Below are positions 34,178 to 42,131 of a stretch of 64,000 nucleotides of DNA, piece by piece. The stretch's first letter is position 1; every line of letters starts with the position of its first letter. Origin of the DNA: CAVQBC01 sp963710665 (lineage in GTDB: Bacteria; Actinomycetota; Thermoleophilia; Solirubrobacterales; Solirubrobacteraceae); the NCBI GenBank assembly GCA_963710665.1, contig CAVQBC010000008.1:372001-436000 (forward strand), read 5' to 3'. The notes below the pieces were generated by a model that did no database searches, was not told where the DNA came from, and was given only the letters and a program-made list of their open reading frames with translations. The translations under genes were made by a program, and so were the position numbers.

Positions 34178-35590
34178 GTGTTGGTGATCCGCGGTGTCCG
34201 CCGGGCGGCCGGCGCCCTCGGCGGGACCGCGGCCGTCGTGCTCGCGCTCCCGGCGCCGGCGTCCGCGCACGGCATCGTGGGCCGTGCCGACCTGCCGATC
34301 CCCGCGGAGCTGTTCGCCGCCGCGGCGTCGGCCGTGCTGGTCGTCTCGTTCATCGCGCTGGCGGCCGGCTGGCAGGAGCCGCGGCTGCAGGAGGTGCGCG
34401 AGCGCCCCCTGTTCCCACTGCCGCGCGTGGTCGACGTGGTCCTCGGCGTGGTGGGGATCGCCACCTTCGCGCTGACCGTCTACGCGGGCCTGGCGGGCAC
34501 GAGCTCCCAGCTCGACAACCTCGCGCCGACGATGGTCTACGTCCTGTTCTGGGTCGGCGTCCCGTTCGCCTCGCTGTTCCTCGGCGACATCTGGCGCCTG
34601 CTGAGCCCGTGGCGGGCGCTGGGACGCGGCGTCGGCTGGCTGGGGGCGCGGGCGATGCCCGGCGGCCTGCCGGAGCCGCTCGAGTACCCGGAGCGCGCGG
34701 GCTACTGGCCGGCGGTGGCCGGCGTGCTCGCCTTCGGCATCTGCGAGCTCTGCTGGGCGACCGCGCGCGAGCCGCTCGCGCTCGCCATCCTCATGCTCGT
34801 CTACTTCGCGGTCCAGCTCGTGGGCATGAGCCTCTACGGCGTCGAGGCATGGACGTCGCGCGCGGACGCGTTCGGCGTGTACTTCGGCCTCTTCGCCCGC
34901 CTGGCCGCCTTCGTGCGCCGCGACGGGATGCTCTGTGCGCGCCCGCCGGTGGCCGGCGCCACCGGGCTGCCCATGATCCCGGGCGTGGTCGCGCTCGTGG
35001 TCACCGCGATCGGCATCACCGCGTTCGACGGCGCCAAGGAGGGGCCGCTGTTCAACGATGCGGTGCCGACCTTCCAGGACGCGCTCACGGGCCTCGGGGT
35101 CGACACCGGGACGGCGCTCGAGTTCGGCTTCCTCGTCGGGCTGCTCATCACGATCGGGGTGATCGCCGGCATCTACTGGCTGGCGGTGGAGGGGATGCCG
35201 CTCTCCCGGCGCCGGGTCGGCCTGCTGTTCGCCCACACGCTGATCCCGATCGCGGCCGCCTACGTCGTCGCGCACTACTTCTCGCTGCTCGTCTACCAGG
35301 GTCAGGACGTCCTGCGGCTGCTGTCGGACCCGCTCGGGACCGGCGCCGACCTGCTCAAGACGGCCGAGCGATCTGTCGATTACACGGTCGTGTCCGCGAC
35401 GACGATCTGGTACGTGCAGGTCCTGGCGCTGGTGACCGGCCACGTGGCCGCGCTCGTGCTGGGCCACGATCGCGCGCTCGCGCTCTACGGGGACCATCGC
35501 GCCGCGGCCCGCTCGCAGGTCGTGATGCTCCTCCTGATGGTCTGCTTCACTTGTCTCGGCCTCTACCTCCTCTCGGTGGCCAACGCATGA
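34178..35590 (+). CDS. Uncharacterised multi-pass membrane protein
   Basis: 470 residues, about eleven membrane helices. A signal-like N-terminus (AAVVLALPAPASAHGIVG) is followed by exported sequence beginning HGIVGRADLPIPAELF. Notable motifs are FWVGVPFASLFLGDIWRLLSPWRALG, FDGAKEGPLF and HYFSLLVYQGQD; several His and Trp residues in helices could bind a metal or heme. No transporter family is recognised with confidence; a distant relation to membrane proteins annotated as fenitrothion hydrolase is a memory-based guess. GTG start 34178; stop overlaps the next small gene (ATGA). Confidence 0.75.
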   Translation: MLVIRGVRRAAGALGGTAAVVLALPAPASAHGIVGRADLPIPAELFAAAASAVLVVSFIALAAGWQEPRLQEVRERPLFPLPRVVDVVLGVVGIATFALTVYAGLAGTSSQLDNLAPTMVYVLFWVGVPFASLFLGDIWRLLSPWRALGRGVGWLGARAMPGGLPEPLEYPERAGYWPAVAGVLAFGICELCWATAREPLALAILMLVYFAVQLVGMSLYGVEAWTSRADAFGVYFGLFARLAAFVRRDGMLCARPPVAGATGLPMIPGVVALVVTAIGITAFDGAKEGPLFNDAVPTFQDALTGLGVDTGTALEFGFLVGLLITIGVIAGIYWLAVEGMPLSRRRVGLLFAHTLIPIAAAYVVAHYFSLLVYQGQDVLRLLSDPLGTGADLLKTAERSVDYTVVSATTIWYVQVLALVTGHVAALVLGHDRALALYGDHRAAARSQVVMLLLMVCFTCLGLYLLSVANA

Positions 35591-35739
35591 TCCTCGTCTT
35601 CGCCCACGCCGGCCATTGGATCTCGGGTCTGCTCTACCTGGTGCCGCTGCTGGCCCTGGTGGTGGCGGTCGGGATCGGCAAGCTCCGCGACCGCCGTGGT
35701 CGCGGACAGCACGGCTCAGAGCTCGGCAGCAGCGAGTAG
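35587..35739 (+). CDS. 50-aa single-helix membrane protein
   Basis: 50 residues: a short N-terminus MILVFAHAGHW, one membrane helix (SGLLYLVPLLALVVAVGIG), then a basic, polar tail KLRDRRGRGQHG. The ATG overlaps the stop of the large membrane protein (ATGA), and the composition is coding-like, so it is probably an accessory subunit of that protein. Two histidines before the helix are notable. Function unknown. Confidence 0.7.
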   Translation: MILVFAHAGHWISGLLYLVPLLALVVAVGIGKLRDRRGRGQHGSELGSSE

Positions 35740-35805
35740 GCGCCCGCTCGCGCGCTCGCGCGCGCGTTAGGACGTCCACCCCCGCGGGTACAAGCTGGAG
35801 TGCCG

Positions 35806-36021
35806 ATGACGGTCCAGCAACACCAGGACGAGCTCTTCGTGCTTTGGAGCGCCGCCCGCGCCGAGGCCAACCTGGCCTACGACGCGTGGTGCGAGCGCCC
35901 GGGCATGGAGGCCTACGCGGTCTACCGCGCCGCGGAGGACCGTGCCGACGCCGCCGAGCATGCGCTCGCCGCTGGGTTCGGCGGCCTCGGCCTCGGCCTC
36001 GGCCTGCCCGCCGCCGCCTGA
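35806..36021 (+). CDS. Small helical protein, paralogue A
   Basis: 71 residues from ATG 35806 (GGAG 6 bases upstream). Two predicted helices: ELFVLWSAARAEANLAYDAW and YAVYRAAEDRADAAEHALAA, ending in a glycine/leucine tail GFGGLGLGLGLP. It shares the pattern W-x(6-8)-A...AY/L-x-x-W...YxAYRAAxDRxDAAxxALA with the gene at 36153, so the two are a tandem duplicate pair. No known domain, no membrane segment. Aromatic and acidic-basic heptads suggest a helical hairpin that dimerises. Confidence 0.65.
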   Translation: MTVQQHQDELFVLWSAARAEANLAYDAWCERPGMEAYAVYRAAEDRADAAEHALAAGFGGLGLGLGLPAAA

Positions 36022-36152
36022 GCCGGCCTCGCGCCGCGTCCGCGGACGGGGAATGCGGTCGGGCCGCGGACGTCATCTCTCGTAACGTGCGCACTCCTTG
36101 GTGCGCCAACGTGTTGAAACCCGTGCCGATCGGTCAACCGATAGGGCATCGG

Positions 36153-36422
36153 ATGCGAACTACACCCAGCATGAGCACCAGCGATCTCAAGGCATTGCTC
36201 GACGAGGTCCCCGACACGCGGGAGCTGGTGCTGCGCCGCGGTCTCCTCGGGGTCGCGTGGGACGCGGCCTACGCCGTGTGGAGCGACGCCCACGTGGAGG
36301 CCGAGGACGCGCTGTACCGCTGGCACCGCACCGGTGGGGCCGCCTCCTACGCGGCGTATCGCGCCGCGCAGGATCGCGAGGACGCCGCGCAGGACGCGCT
36401 CGCCACCGCCGCGCCACGCTGA
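36153..36422 (+). CDS. Small helical protein, paralogue B
   Basis: 89 residues from ATG 36153; ATG 36171 (MSTSDLK) is an alternative. The core VAWDAAYAVWSDAHVEAEDAL followed by YAAYRAAQDREDAAQDALA repeats the two-helix pattern of the gene at 35806 with a longer N-terminus (DLKALLDEVPDTRELVLRRG). Same strand, 131 bases downstream; that gap holds no gene. Function unknown. Confidence 0.65.
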   Translation: MRTTPSMSTSDLKALLDEVPDTRELVLRRGLLGVAWDAAYAVWSDAHVEAEDALYRWHRTGGAASYAAYRAAQDREDAAQDALATAAPR

Positions 36423-36435
36423 GCTGAGCCCCGGG

Positions 36436-37053
36436 CTAGCTCCCCGACGAGCCGTCGAGGCGCGCGATGTCGTGCGCCAGCCCCTCCGGCGTGAGCTGGC
36501 GGAAGGGGAACGCGACGCGCTGCGCGCCGCGGGCGTCCACGAGGACCGTGTAGGCGGAGTGGTCGAGCTCCCCGCGCTGCGGCGCGACCGCGAACGCGCG
36601 CCAGACGGGCGCGAGCTGCGCCTTCGTGCCGAGCAGGAACCGGGCGCGGCCGGTCATGCGCTGCTCGTTGAGGAAGCGGCGGGCGCGGGCGGGGGTGTCG
36701 TTGGCCGGGTCCACCGAGACGGCGAGCACCGGGACGTCGCGCCCCAGGCGGTCGAGCCCGCTGCGCACCGCCTGGACCTGCGCCGGGCAGGTGTCCTCGC
36801 ACGTCGAGTAGACGAAGGTCACCACCGCCGGGCGGCCGCCGAGGCCGGACATCCGCACCGGCCGGCCGTCCTGGTCGCGCAGCACGACGTCCGGGACCCG
36901 CGCGCCGGCCGGCCGCACGGCGCCGGCGAAGCCGTCGGGACCGAGGGCGAGCCCGGGGTCGTCGCGGCCGCGCTCGGCGAGCGACACGCCGGCGACCGCC
37001 GCGACGGCGCAGAGCGTGAGCGTGACGAGGGCGAGGGCGAGCCGGGGCGGCAC
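36436..37053 (-). CDS. SCO1/SenC family copper chaperone-like protein
   Basis: 205 residues. An N-terminal hydrophobic segment (ALALVTLTLCAVAAVAGVS) anchors or exports it. The thioredoxin fold has the copper site CEDTC (Cys85, Cys89) and the distant His165 in ELDHSAYTVLVD. SCO proteins deliver copper or reduce the CuA site of cytochrome c oxidase outside the membrane. No oxidase gene is in the window. GTG start at 37053; CGR-rich upstream with no clear ribosome site. Confidence 0.92.
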   Translation of the reverse strand: MPPRLALALVTLTLCAVAAVAGVSLAERGRDDPGLALGPDGFAGAVRPAGARVPDVVLRDQDGRPVRMSGLGGRPAVVTFVYSTCEDTCPAQVQAVRSGLDRLGRDVPVLAVSVDPANDTPARARRFLNEQRMTGRARFLLGTKAQLAPVWRAFAVAPQRGELDHSAYTVLVDARGAQRVAFPFRQLTPEGLAHDIARLDGSSGS

Positions 37054-37096
37054 GCCCGGGAACGATAGGACGGCTAGCCCGGATCCACCGGGCTGG

Positions 37097-37729
37097 TCAG
37101 GCCTCGGTGAGCCCGCGCCGGATCGCGTAGCGCACGAGCTCCACGCGGTCGCGCATGCCGAGCTTGCGCAGCAGGTTCGCGCGGTGCGACTCGACGGTCT
37201 TCTCCGCCAGGTGCAGCACGTCCGCGATCTGGCGGTTCGTGTGCGCCTCGGCGATCAGCTTGAGCACCTCCTGCTCGCGCGGGGAGAGCGGCTCCTCGGG
37301 GCCGGCGGAGTCGTCGGCCATCCACTCGCGCACGAGCGAGCGCTCGACCGCGTTGGTGAGGAAGGCGTCCCCGCGGTGCACGGCGCGGATCGCGTTGAGC
37401 AGCGCCTGGTCGACCTCGCGCTTGAGCACGTAGCCCGACGCGCCGGCCTTCAGGGCGTCGAAGACGTAGCGCTGGTCGTCGTGCATCGACAGCGCGAGCA
37501 CCTGGGTGTCGGGGAGGTGCGAGCGGATCTGGCGGGCCGCCTGCAGCCCGGTCATGCGCGGCATCGAGACGTCGAGGACGCACAGGTCCGGCTGCGTGTC
37601 GATGGCCTGCTCGAACGCGTCGACGCCGTCGACGGCCTCGGCCACCACCTGCATGTCCGGCTGGCGCTCGATCAGCAGCCGCAGCCCGCCCCGGACGATG
37701 CCGTGGTCGTCGGCGATCAGGATCCTCAT
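37097..37729 (-). CDS. NarL/FixJ-family response regulator
   Basis: 210 residues. Receiver domain with acidic pocket ADDH (Asp7, Asp8), phosphorylation site Asp53 in CVLDVSMPRM, and conserved Lys in GYVLKREV. A LuxR-type helix-turn-helix follows (LSPREQEVLKLIAEAHTNRQ, then KTVESHRANLLRKLG). Its ATG overlaps the kinase stop as ATGA, so kinase and regulator are coupled. Targets are unknown. Confidence 0.95.
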   Translation of the reverse strand: MRILIADDHGIVRGGLRLLIERQPDMQVVAEAVDGVDAFEQAIDTQPDLCVLDVSMPRMTGLQAARQIRSHLPDTQVLALSMHDDQRYVFDALKAGASGYVLKREVDQALLNAIRAVHRGDAFLTNAVERSLVREWMADDSAGPEEPLSPREQEVLKLIAEAHTNRQIADVLHLAEKTVESHRANLLRKLGMRDRVELVRYAIRRGLTEA

Positions 37730-38727
37730 GCTCCTCCCATGGTCAGCTCGATCGTGGTGCCCCGGCCGGCCTCCGAGAAGACGGCGAGGCTTCCGCCCAC
37801 CAGCAGCGCGCGCTCGCGCATCCCGGAGAGGCCGAGGCCTCCCGGCCGGCCGCGGGCGCGGATGGCGGCGCCGGATGACCCGTTGAGGCCGCCCTCGAAT
37901 CCGCGGCCGTCGTCGCGCACGCGCAGCAGCGTGCGCCCGACGAACGACAGGTCGACCGCGACGATGCGGGCCCCGGCGTGCTGGGCGATGTTGGACAGGC
38001 TCTCCTGCGTGACGCGGTAGATGACGAGCTGCTCCTCGTCGGACAGCGGCGGCAGGGTCCCGTGCCGCCGGAAGCGGGCGTCGATCCCGGTCCGGCGGCT
38101 GAAGTCCTCGACCTGGGAGGCCAGCGCGGCGATCAGGCCGTGATCGTCGAGCGCGGTGGGGCGCAGCTGGCGGGCCAGGTGCAGCAGCTCGTCCATGGCC
38201 TGGTTGACGAGCTGCTTGGTCTCCTGCAGCTCGGGGCGCAGCCCGTGGGGCGCGTCGCCGAGCGTGGCCTCGAGGCGCAGCAGGATCGCGGTGAGCGCCT
38301 GGTTGACCTCGTCGTGGAGGTCCTGGGCGATCCGCTGGCGCTCCTGCTCCTGGCCGCGGAGCACGGCCCGGCCGGCCTGCAGGCGCTCCGCCTCGAGCCG
38401 GTCGAGCATCGCGTTGAGGCCGGCGGTCAGCGCCTTGACCTCGCGCGCGGCCCCGCGCGGAACGACCGCCCGCGTGCCGGGCGCGTTGAGGTCGATGTGG
38501 TCCATCGTCTCGACCAGCTCCTCGACCGGGCGCAGGCGATGGCGCAGCAGAACCGAGTTGAGCAGGATGGCGCTGAAGACGGCGAGCGCGATCAGGAGCA
38601 GCCCCTCGCGGCTCGTGGCGTCCTCGAAGCGCTCGCGCGCGACGACCGCGGCGACGAACGCGGTGACGGCGACGAGTACCGTGTTGACGGCGAGGACCTG
38701 GGTGAGCAGCGTGGCGCGATACCGCAT
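37726..38727 (-). CDS. NarL-type sensor histidine kinase
   Basis: 333 residues. Two N-terminal membrane helices (about 8-29 and 43-62) with only a very short exterior loop between them (RERFEDATSRE), then a HAMP linker (LRPVEELVETMDHIDL), a HisKA_3 dimerisation domain with His138 in RIAQDLHDEVNQ, and an HATPase_c domain (RVTQESLSNIAQHA, RDDGRGF, GLGLSGMRERA). With so small a sensor loop it probably senses membrane or intramembrane cues. Forms a two-component pair with the downstream response regulator. Confidence 0.95.
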   Translation of the reverse strand: MRYRATLLTQVLAVNTVLVAVTAFVAAVVARERFEDATSREGLLLIALAVFSAILLNSVLLRHRLRPVEELVETMDHIDLNAPGTRAVVPRGAAREVKALTAGLNAMLDRLEAERLQAGRAVLRGQEQERQRIAQDLHDEVNQALTAILLRLEATLGDAPHGLRPELQETKQLVNQAMDELLHLARQLRPTALDDHGLIAALASQVEDFSRRTGIDARFRRHGTLPPLSDEEQLVIYRVTQESLSNIAQHAGARIVAVDLSFVGRTLLRVRDDGRGFEGGLNGSSGAAIRARGRPGGLGLSGMRERALLVGGSLAVFSEAGRGTTIELTMGGA

Positions 38728-38833
38728 CAGTCCCAGTCATCGGCACGCGGGCTGCGAAGGATGATGGGGTCATCACCCGAGCCGCTATCCTTCCTGAAGT
38801 ATTGAAACCTGACAGAGATTCGAAGGGATCCGC

Positions 38834-40015
38834 ATGAGCCCGACCGGGGCGGAGGTCATCAGGCAGATCAAGAGTCAGGTCGACGAGGTGGACCCCGCCG
38901 AGGTCTCAGAGCACCTCGGCAACGGGATCACGCTCATCGACGTCCGCGAGAGCGAGGAGTGGGACGCCGGGCACATCCCGGGCGCCAAGCACGTGCCTCG
39001 CGGGTATCTCGAGTCGCGCATCGAGGGCGCCGCGCCCGATCGCGACGCGCGCGTCGTCGTCTACTGCGCGTCCGGCACCCGGTCCGCCCTGGCCGCCCAC
39101 ACGCTCCAGGACCTCCTCGGCTACGAGAACGTCGCGTCGATGACCGGCGGGATCACGCTGTGGAAGGACCGCGGCTACGAGGTCGAGGTCCCCCAGTCGC
39201 TCTCGAAGGAGCAGCGCGAGCGCTACTCGCGCCACCTGCTGATCCCCGAGATCGGCCTCGAGGGCCAGACCAAGCTGCTCGAGTCCAAGGTGCTGCTGCT
39301 CGGCGCCGGCGGGCTCGGCTCGCCGACCGCGCTCTACCTCGCCGCCGCCGGCGTGGGGACGCTCGGGATCGTCGACGACGACGCCGTCGACCTCTCGAAC
39401 CTCCAGCGCCAGGTCATCCACACGACCGACCGCATCGGCGTCCCCAAGGTGGACTCGGCCGAGGAGTCGATCCAGGCGATCAACCCCGACGTCACCGTCG
39501 TCAAGTACCAGACGCGCCTCGACGCCTCGAACATCATGGAGATCATCGAGGGCTACGACGTCATCGTCGACGGCGTGGACAACTTCCCGACGCGTTACCT
39601 GCTCAACGACGCGTCGGTGCGCCTCGGGATCCCGGTCGTCTCCGCCTCGATCCTCGGCTTCGACGGCCAGCTGTCGGTGTTCAAGCCCTACGAGGGCCCG
39701 TGCTACCGCTGCCTGTACCCGGTGCCGCCGCCGGCCGAGCTGGCGCCGTCGTGCGGCGCGAACGGCGTGCTCGGCGTGCTGCCCGGCACCATGGGCCTGC
39801 TGCAGGCCACCGAGGTCGTCAAGCTCGTGGTCGGCGCCGGCGAGCCGCTGGTGGGCCGCCTCCTGCTCTACGAGGCGCTCGGGGCGACGTTCACCGAGCT
39901 CAAGGTCCGCCGCGACCCGGAGTGCCCGATCTGCTCCCGCGAGCCGGAGGACATCTCCGACGACGAGCTCGGCGTGTTCCCCGACTACGAGGCGTTCTGC
40001 GCCGGCGCGGGCTAG
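38834..40015 (+). CDS. Rhodanese-ThiF fusion: sulfur-carrier adenylyltransferase/sulfurtransferase (MoeB/MoeZ-like)
   Basis: 393 residues. Residues about 15-120 are a rhodanese domain (LIDVRESEEWDAGHIPGA, active loop YCASGTRSA). Residues about 125-393 are an E1-like ThiF/MoeB domain: RYSRHLLIPEIGLEGQ, GAGGLGSP for ATP, and paired zinc motifs CYRCLYP and CPIC. It adenylates the C-terminal Gly of a ubiquitin-like carrier and then transfers sulfur to it. In MoeZ of mycobacteria the rhodanese is at the C-terminus; here it is N-terminal. The carrier gene starts 9 bases after its stop. Confidence 0.93.
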   Translation: MSPTGAEVIRQIKSQVDEVDPAEVSEHLGNGITLIDVRESEEWDAGHIPGAKHVPRGYLESRIEGAAPDRDARVVVYCASGTRSALAAHTLQDLLGYENVASMTGGITLWKDRGYEVEVPQSLSKEQRERYSRHLLIPEIGLEGQTKLLESKVLLLGAGGLGSPTALYLAAAGVGTLGIVDDDAVDLSNLQRQVIHTTDRIGVPKVDSAEESIQAINPDVTVVKYQTRLDASNIMEIIEGYDVIVDGVDNFPTRYLLNDASVRLGIPVVSASILGFDGQLSVFKPYEGPCYRCLYPVPPPAELAPSCGANGVLGVLPGTMGLLQATEVVKLVVGAGEPLVGRLLLYEALGATFTELKVRRDPECPICSREPEDISDDELGVFPDYEAFCAGAG

Positions 40016-40024
40016 GCTCGGAGC

Positions 40025-40300
40025 ATGGCCAAGATCAAGATCCCACCCGTCCTGCGCCCCTCCGTGGGCGGCGAGAAGGAGGTGGAGGCGGCCGGCGCGG
40101 ACGTCGGCACGGTGCTCCGCTCCCTCGCGGAGCAGCACCCCTCCACCGAGTCCCAGCTGTTCTCCGGCGACGGCCAGCTCAACCGGTACGTGAACATCTA
40201 CCTCAACGACGAGGACGTACGGGTGCTCGAGGGCCTCGACACGAAGGTCGGCGACCGCGACACGCTGGTCATCCTCCCGGCCATGGCCGGCGGGCGCTGA
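40025..40300 (+). CDS. CysO/MoaD-type sulfur-carrier protein with C-terminal GG-Arg
   Basis: 91 residues, beta-grasp (ubiquitin-like) fold: VLRPSVGGEKEVEA, LNRYVNIYLNDEDVRVLEG, and the conserved end VGDRDTLVILPAMAGGR. The carrier class must end in Gly-Gly to be adenylated; here an extra Arg follows (G89, G90, R91, stop). It would need trimming before the ThiF enzyme encoded just upstream can act. A JAMM protease of the Mec type is encoded at 48938 and CysM at 47623, the partners of CysO in mycobacterial cysteine synthesis. ATG has GGAG close upstream. Confidence 0.9.
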   Translation: MAKIKIPPVLRPSVGGEKEVEAAGADVGTVLRSLAEQHPSTESQLFSGDGQLNRYVNIYLNDEDVRVLEGLDTKVGDRDTLVILPAMAGGR

Positions 40301-40313
40301 GCGCGCCCGCCGG
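40287..40313 (+). terminator. Hairpin over the end of the CysO-like gene
   Basis: CCGGCGGGCGC (40287-40297) and GCGCCCGCCGG (40303-40313) form a perfect 11-bp GC stem with loop TGAGC. It spans the last Gly-Gly-Arg codons and the stop codon. No T-run follows; in high-GC actinobacteria such stems often end transcripts. Confidence 0.55.
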
Positions 40314-40402
40314 ACCTCCGCACGCCGGTCGCGAGTCCTGAACCTTTTGGTGGGCGATCCGCTGTCGGTGGCGCCCCCGACCCGTTAGCGTTCCGCCGGA
40401 AC

Positions 40403-42013
40403 ATGGGGCATGAGAACGCCGCCGCATCGATGTGGCGTCGCCTTCACCTGGCTCGGGGACGAAGGCTTACGGTTCCGGTCGTCGTGGTGGCGCTGGCCGT
40501 CGGCGTGAGCGCTGGTCCCCCGGTCGCGGTGGCCGCGACGTCCTCGCCGACCCCGGCTCCGGATCAGCTGTTCGACGCGTACTCGCAGGATTCGCGCAAC
40601 GGCGCGGACGAGTCGTCCGGCACGGAGCCGGCCACGGCGTCCGCCTCCGACGGCTCCGGCGGCCAGGGCGCCGGCGGCTCCTCGGGGCCGAGCGTCGTGA
40701 CGCTCGGGGCGATCGCGCTCGCGGCGGTGGTCATGGCGGTCGTCCTCGCCACGGTCGTGCTGCCGGCGCGGCACCGCCGCTCCCGCGAGCGGGGAGAGCT
40801 CGCCGAGGTCCCGCCGGACGCGAGGGGCTCCGCGCCGAAGGTCGCGCGGCCGGCCCCGATGCCCGCGGTGCGCGCGCCCGCCGCTCTCGAGGCCGGCAAA
40901 CCGGCGCTGGGGCCGGCGCCACCCGCTGCGCCGGAGCGGCGCGAGACTTCCCAGCCGCAGCGGCGCGTGTCGCCCCCGCGCGGCGTCCCATCCCCTGCCG
41001 CCGAGGCGCGGACCGCGCCCGGCCTGTTCGGGCGCAGCCGCCGCGAGCCCACGCTCCCGCCGGCCCCGTCCGCGGAGCCGACCCGCGCGCCGGAGCCCGC
41101 GGCCGAGCCGGCCCGGGACACGCGACCGCCCGCCGCCGAGCCGACCCGCCGGCCTGCGCCCGACGCCGAGCCCACGCGGGCACCGGCCCCGTCCGCCGAA
41201 CCCACCCGCCCCTCGGCCCCGGACACCCGCCCGCCCGGGCCCGCCACACGGCCGGCGGCGCCCGTCCCGCAGCCGGCCCCGTCCGCGCGCTCCGAGCCCG
41301 CGGCGCCGCCGGCGCCGACGCCCTCGCCGTTCTCGCCGACCGAGCCCGCGGGGCCGGTCCCGCAGGGCCCGCCGCCCGCCGACGAGGACACCCCGTTCGC
41401 GCCGACGACCCCGTCGTCGCCGGTCCCGCCGGAGGCACGGCCGGACGACTACGACGCGCCCACCCAGGGCCCCGGCCTTCCGCCGCTCCCCGCCTCTCGC
41501 GCCGCGGAGCGCGACGCGCTGTACGAGCGCGAGTTCGCCAAGCAGCGCGACTCGACCCAGGAGATGCGCGAGCGGCTGTCACTCCTGCTCAGCCCGGGCC
41601 GTGACGTCCAGGAGGCCACCGAGCTCCTGCGCGCGGGGCGGCGGGAGGGCCGCCACGAGGGCGCGCGTGTCCCGGCGCGCCGTGCGTCGCGCGCCGGCGA
41701 GGACGACAGCTGCGAGATCGTCGTCTGGCGCGGCCGCACGCGCGCGCAGTTCCACGCCGTGATCCCCGCCGCCGAGGGCGAGGGGCGCTGGGTGGGCGAG
41801 TCGCCGCCGTTCCGCTGGCCGCGCACCCGGCCGATCGAGGCCGAGGGCGACGCCCTGGCCGCGCACGCCGCGCTCGTCCGCGCCCTCACCCGCGCCGGCT
41901 GGGAGGCCGAGGGGCAGGGCACGGACTGGTTCGCCGGGACGTTCAAGCGGAACCCCGCCCCGGGCGCCACCGAGGGCGCTCCCGAGGGCACCGAGCAGCA
42001 CATGCCGCGCTGA
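40403..42013 (+). CDS. Pro/Ala-rich single-pass membrane protein, uncharacterised
   Basis: 536 residues. A signal-like helix (VPVVVVALAVGVSAGPPVAV), a short exterior Ser/Gly-rich segment, a membrane helix (VVTLGAIALAAVVMAVVLAT), then a long cytoplasmic Pro/Ala-rich region (about 130-375) with degenerate repeats of the type AEPTRxPAP between about 222 and 285, and a folded C-terminal domain (about 380-525) including CEIVVWRGRTRAQFHAVIP and WEAEGQGTDWFAGTFKR. Alternative inner ATG at 40430. The C-terminal domain suggests a small binding module; function unknown. Isolated between the sulfur-carrier pair and the ROK operon. Confidence 0.65.
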   Translation: MGHENAAASMWRRLHLARGRRLTVPVVVVALAVGVSAGPPVAVAATSSPTPAPDQLFDAYSQDSRNGADESSGTEPATASASDGSGGQGAGGSSGPSVVTLGAIALAAVVMAVVLATVVLPARHRRSRERGELAEVPPDARGSAPKVARPAPMPAVRAPAALEAGKPALGPAPPAAPERRETSQPQRRVSPPRGVPSPAAEARTAPGLFGRSRREPTLPPAPSAEPTRAPEPAAEPARDTRPPAAEPTRRPAPDAEPTRAPAPSAEPTRPSAPDTRPPGPATRPAAPVPQPAPSARSEPAAPPAPTPSPFSPTEPAGPVPQGPPPADEDTPFAPTTPSSPVPPEARPDDYDAPTQGPGLPPLPASRAAERDALYEREFAKQRDSTQEMRERLSLLLSPGRDVQEATELLRAGRREGRHEGARVPARRASRAGEDDSCEIVVWRGRTRAQFHAVIPAAEGEGRWVGESPPFRWPRTRPIEAEGDALAAHAALVRALTRAGWEAEGQGTDWFAGTFKRNPAPGATEGAPEGTEQHMPR

Positions 42014-42094
42014 CCGCGCCTCCGGCGCCGAACGCCCTCCCGGGTCGGTTTGTCCTGCTCGCGGACTAACAGACACCGAGGTTCGTTCGGGTCG

Positions 42095-42100
42095 TTGACA
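42095..42100 (+). promoter_or_regulatory. TTGACA -35 element upstream of the ROK operon
   Basis: A perfect TTGACA in an otherwise GC-rich gap, 32 bases upstream of the ROK start. The matching -10 is weak (around 42118-42124), so this is a single-element call. Confidence 0.35.
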
Positions 42101-42131
42101 AAACCGCGCGGACCTGGGCAGAGTCGCATCC

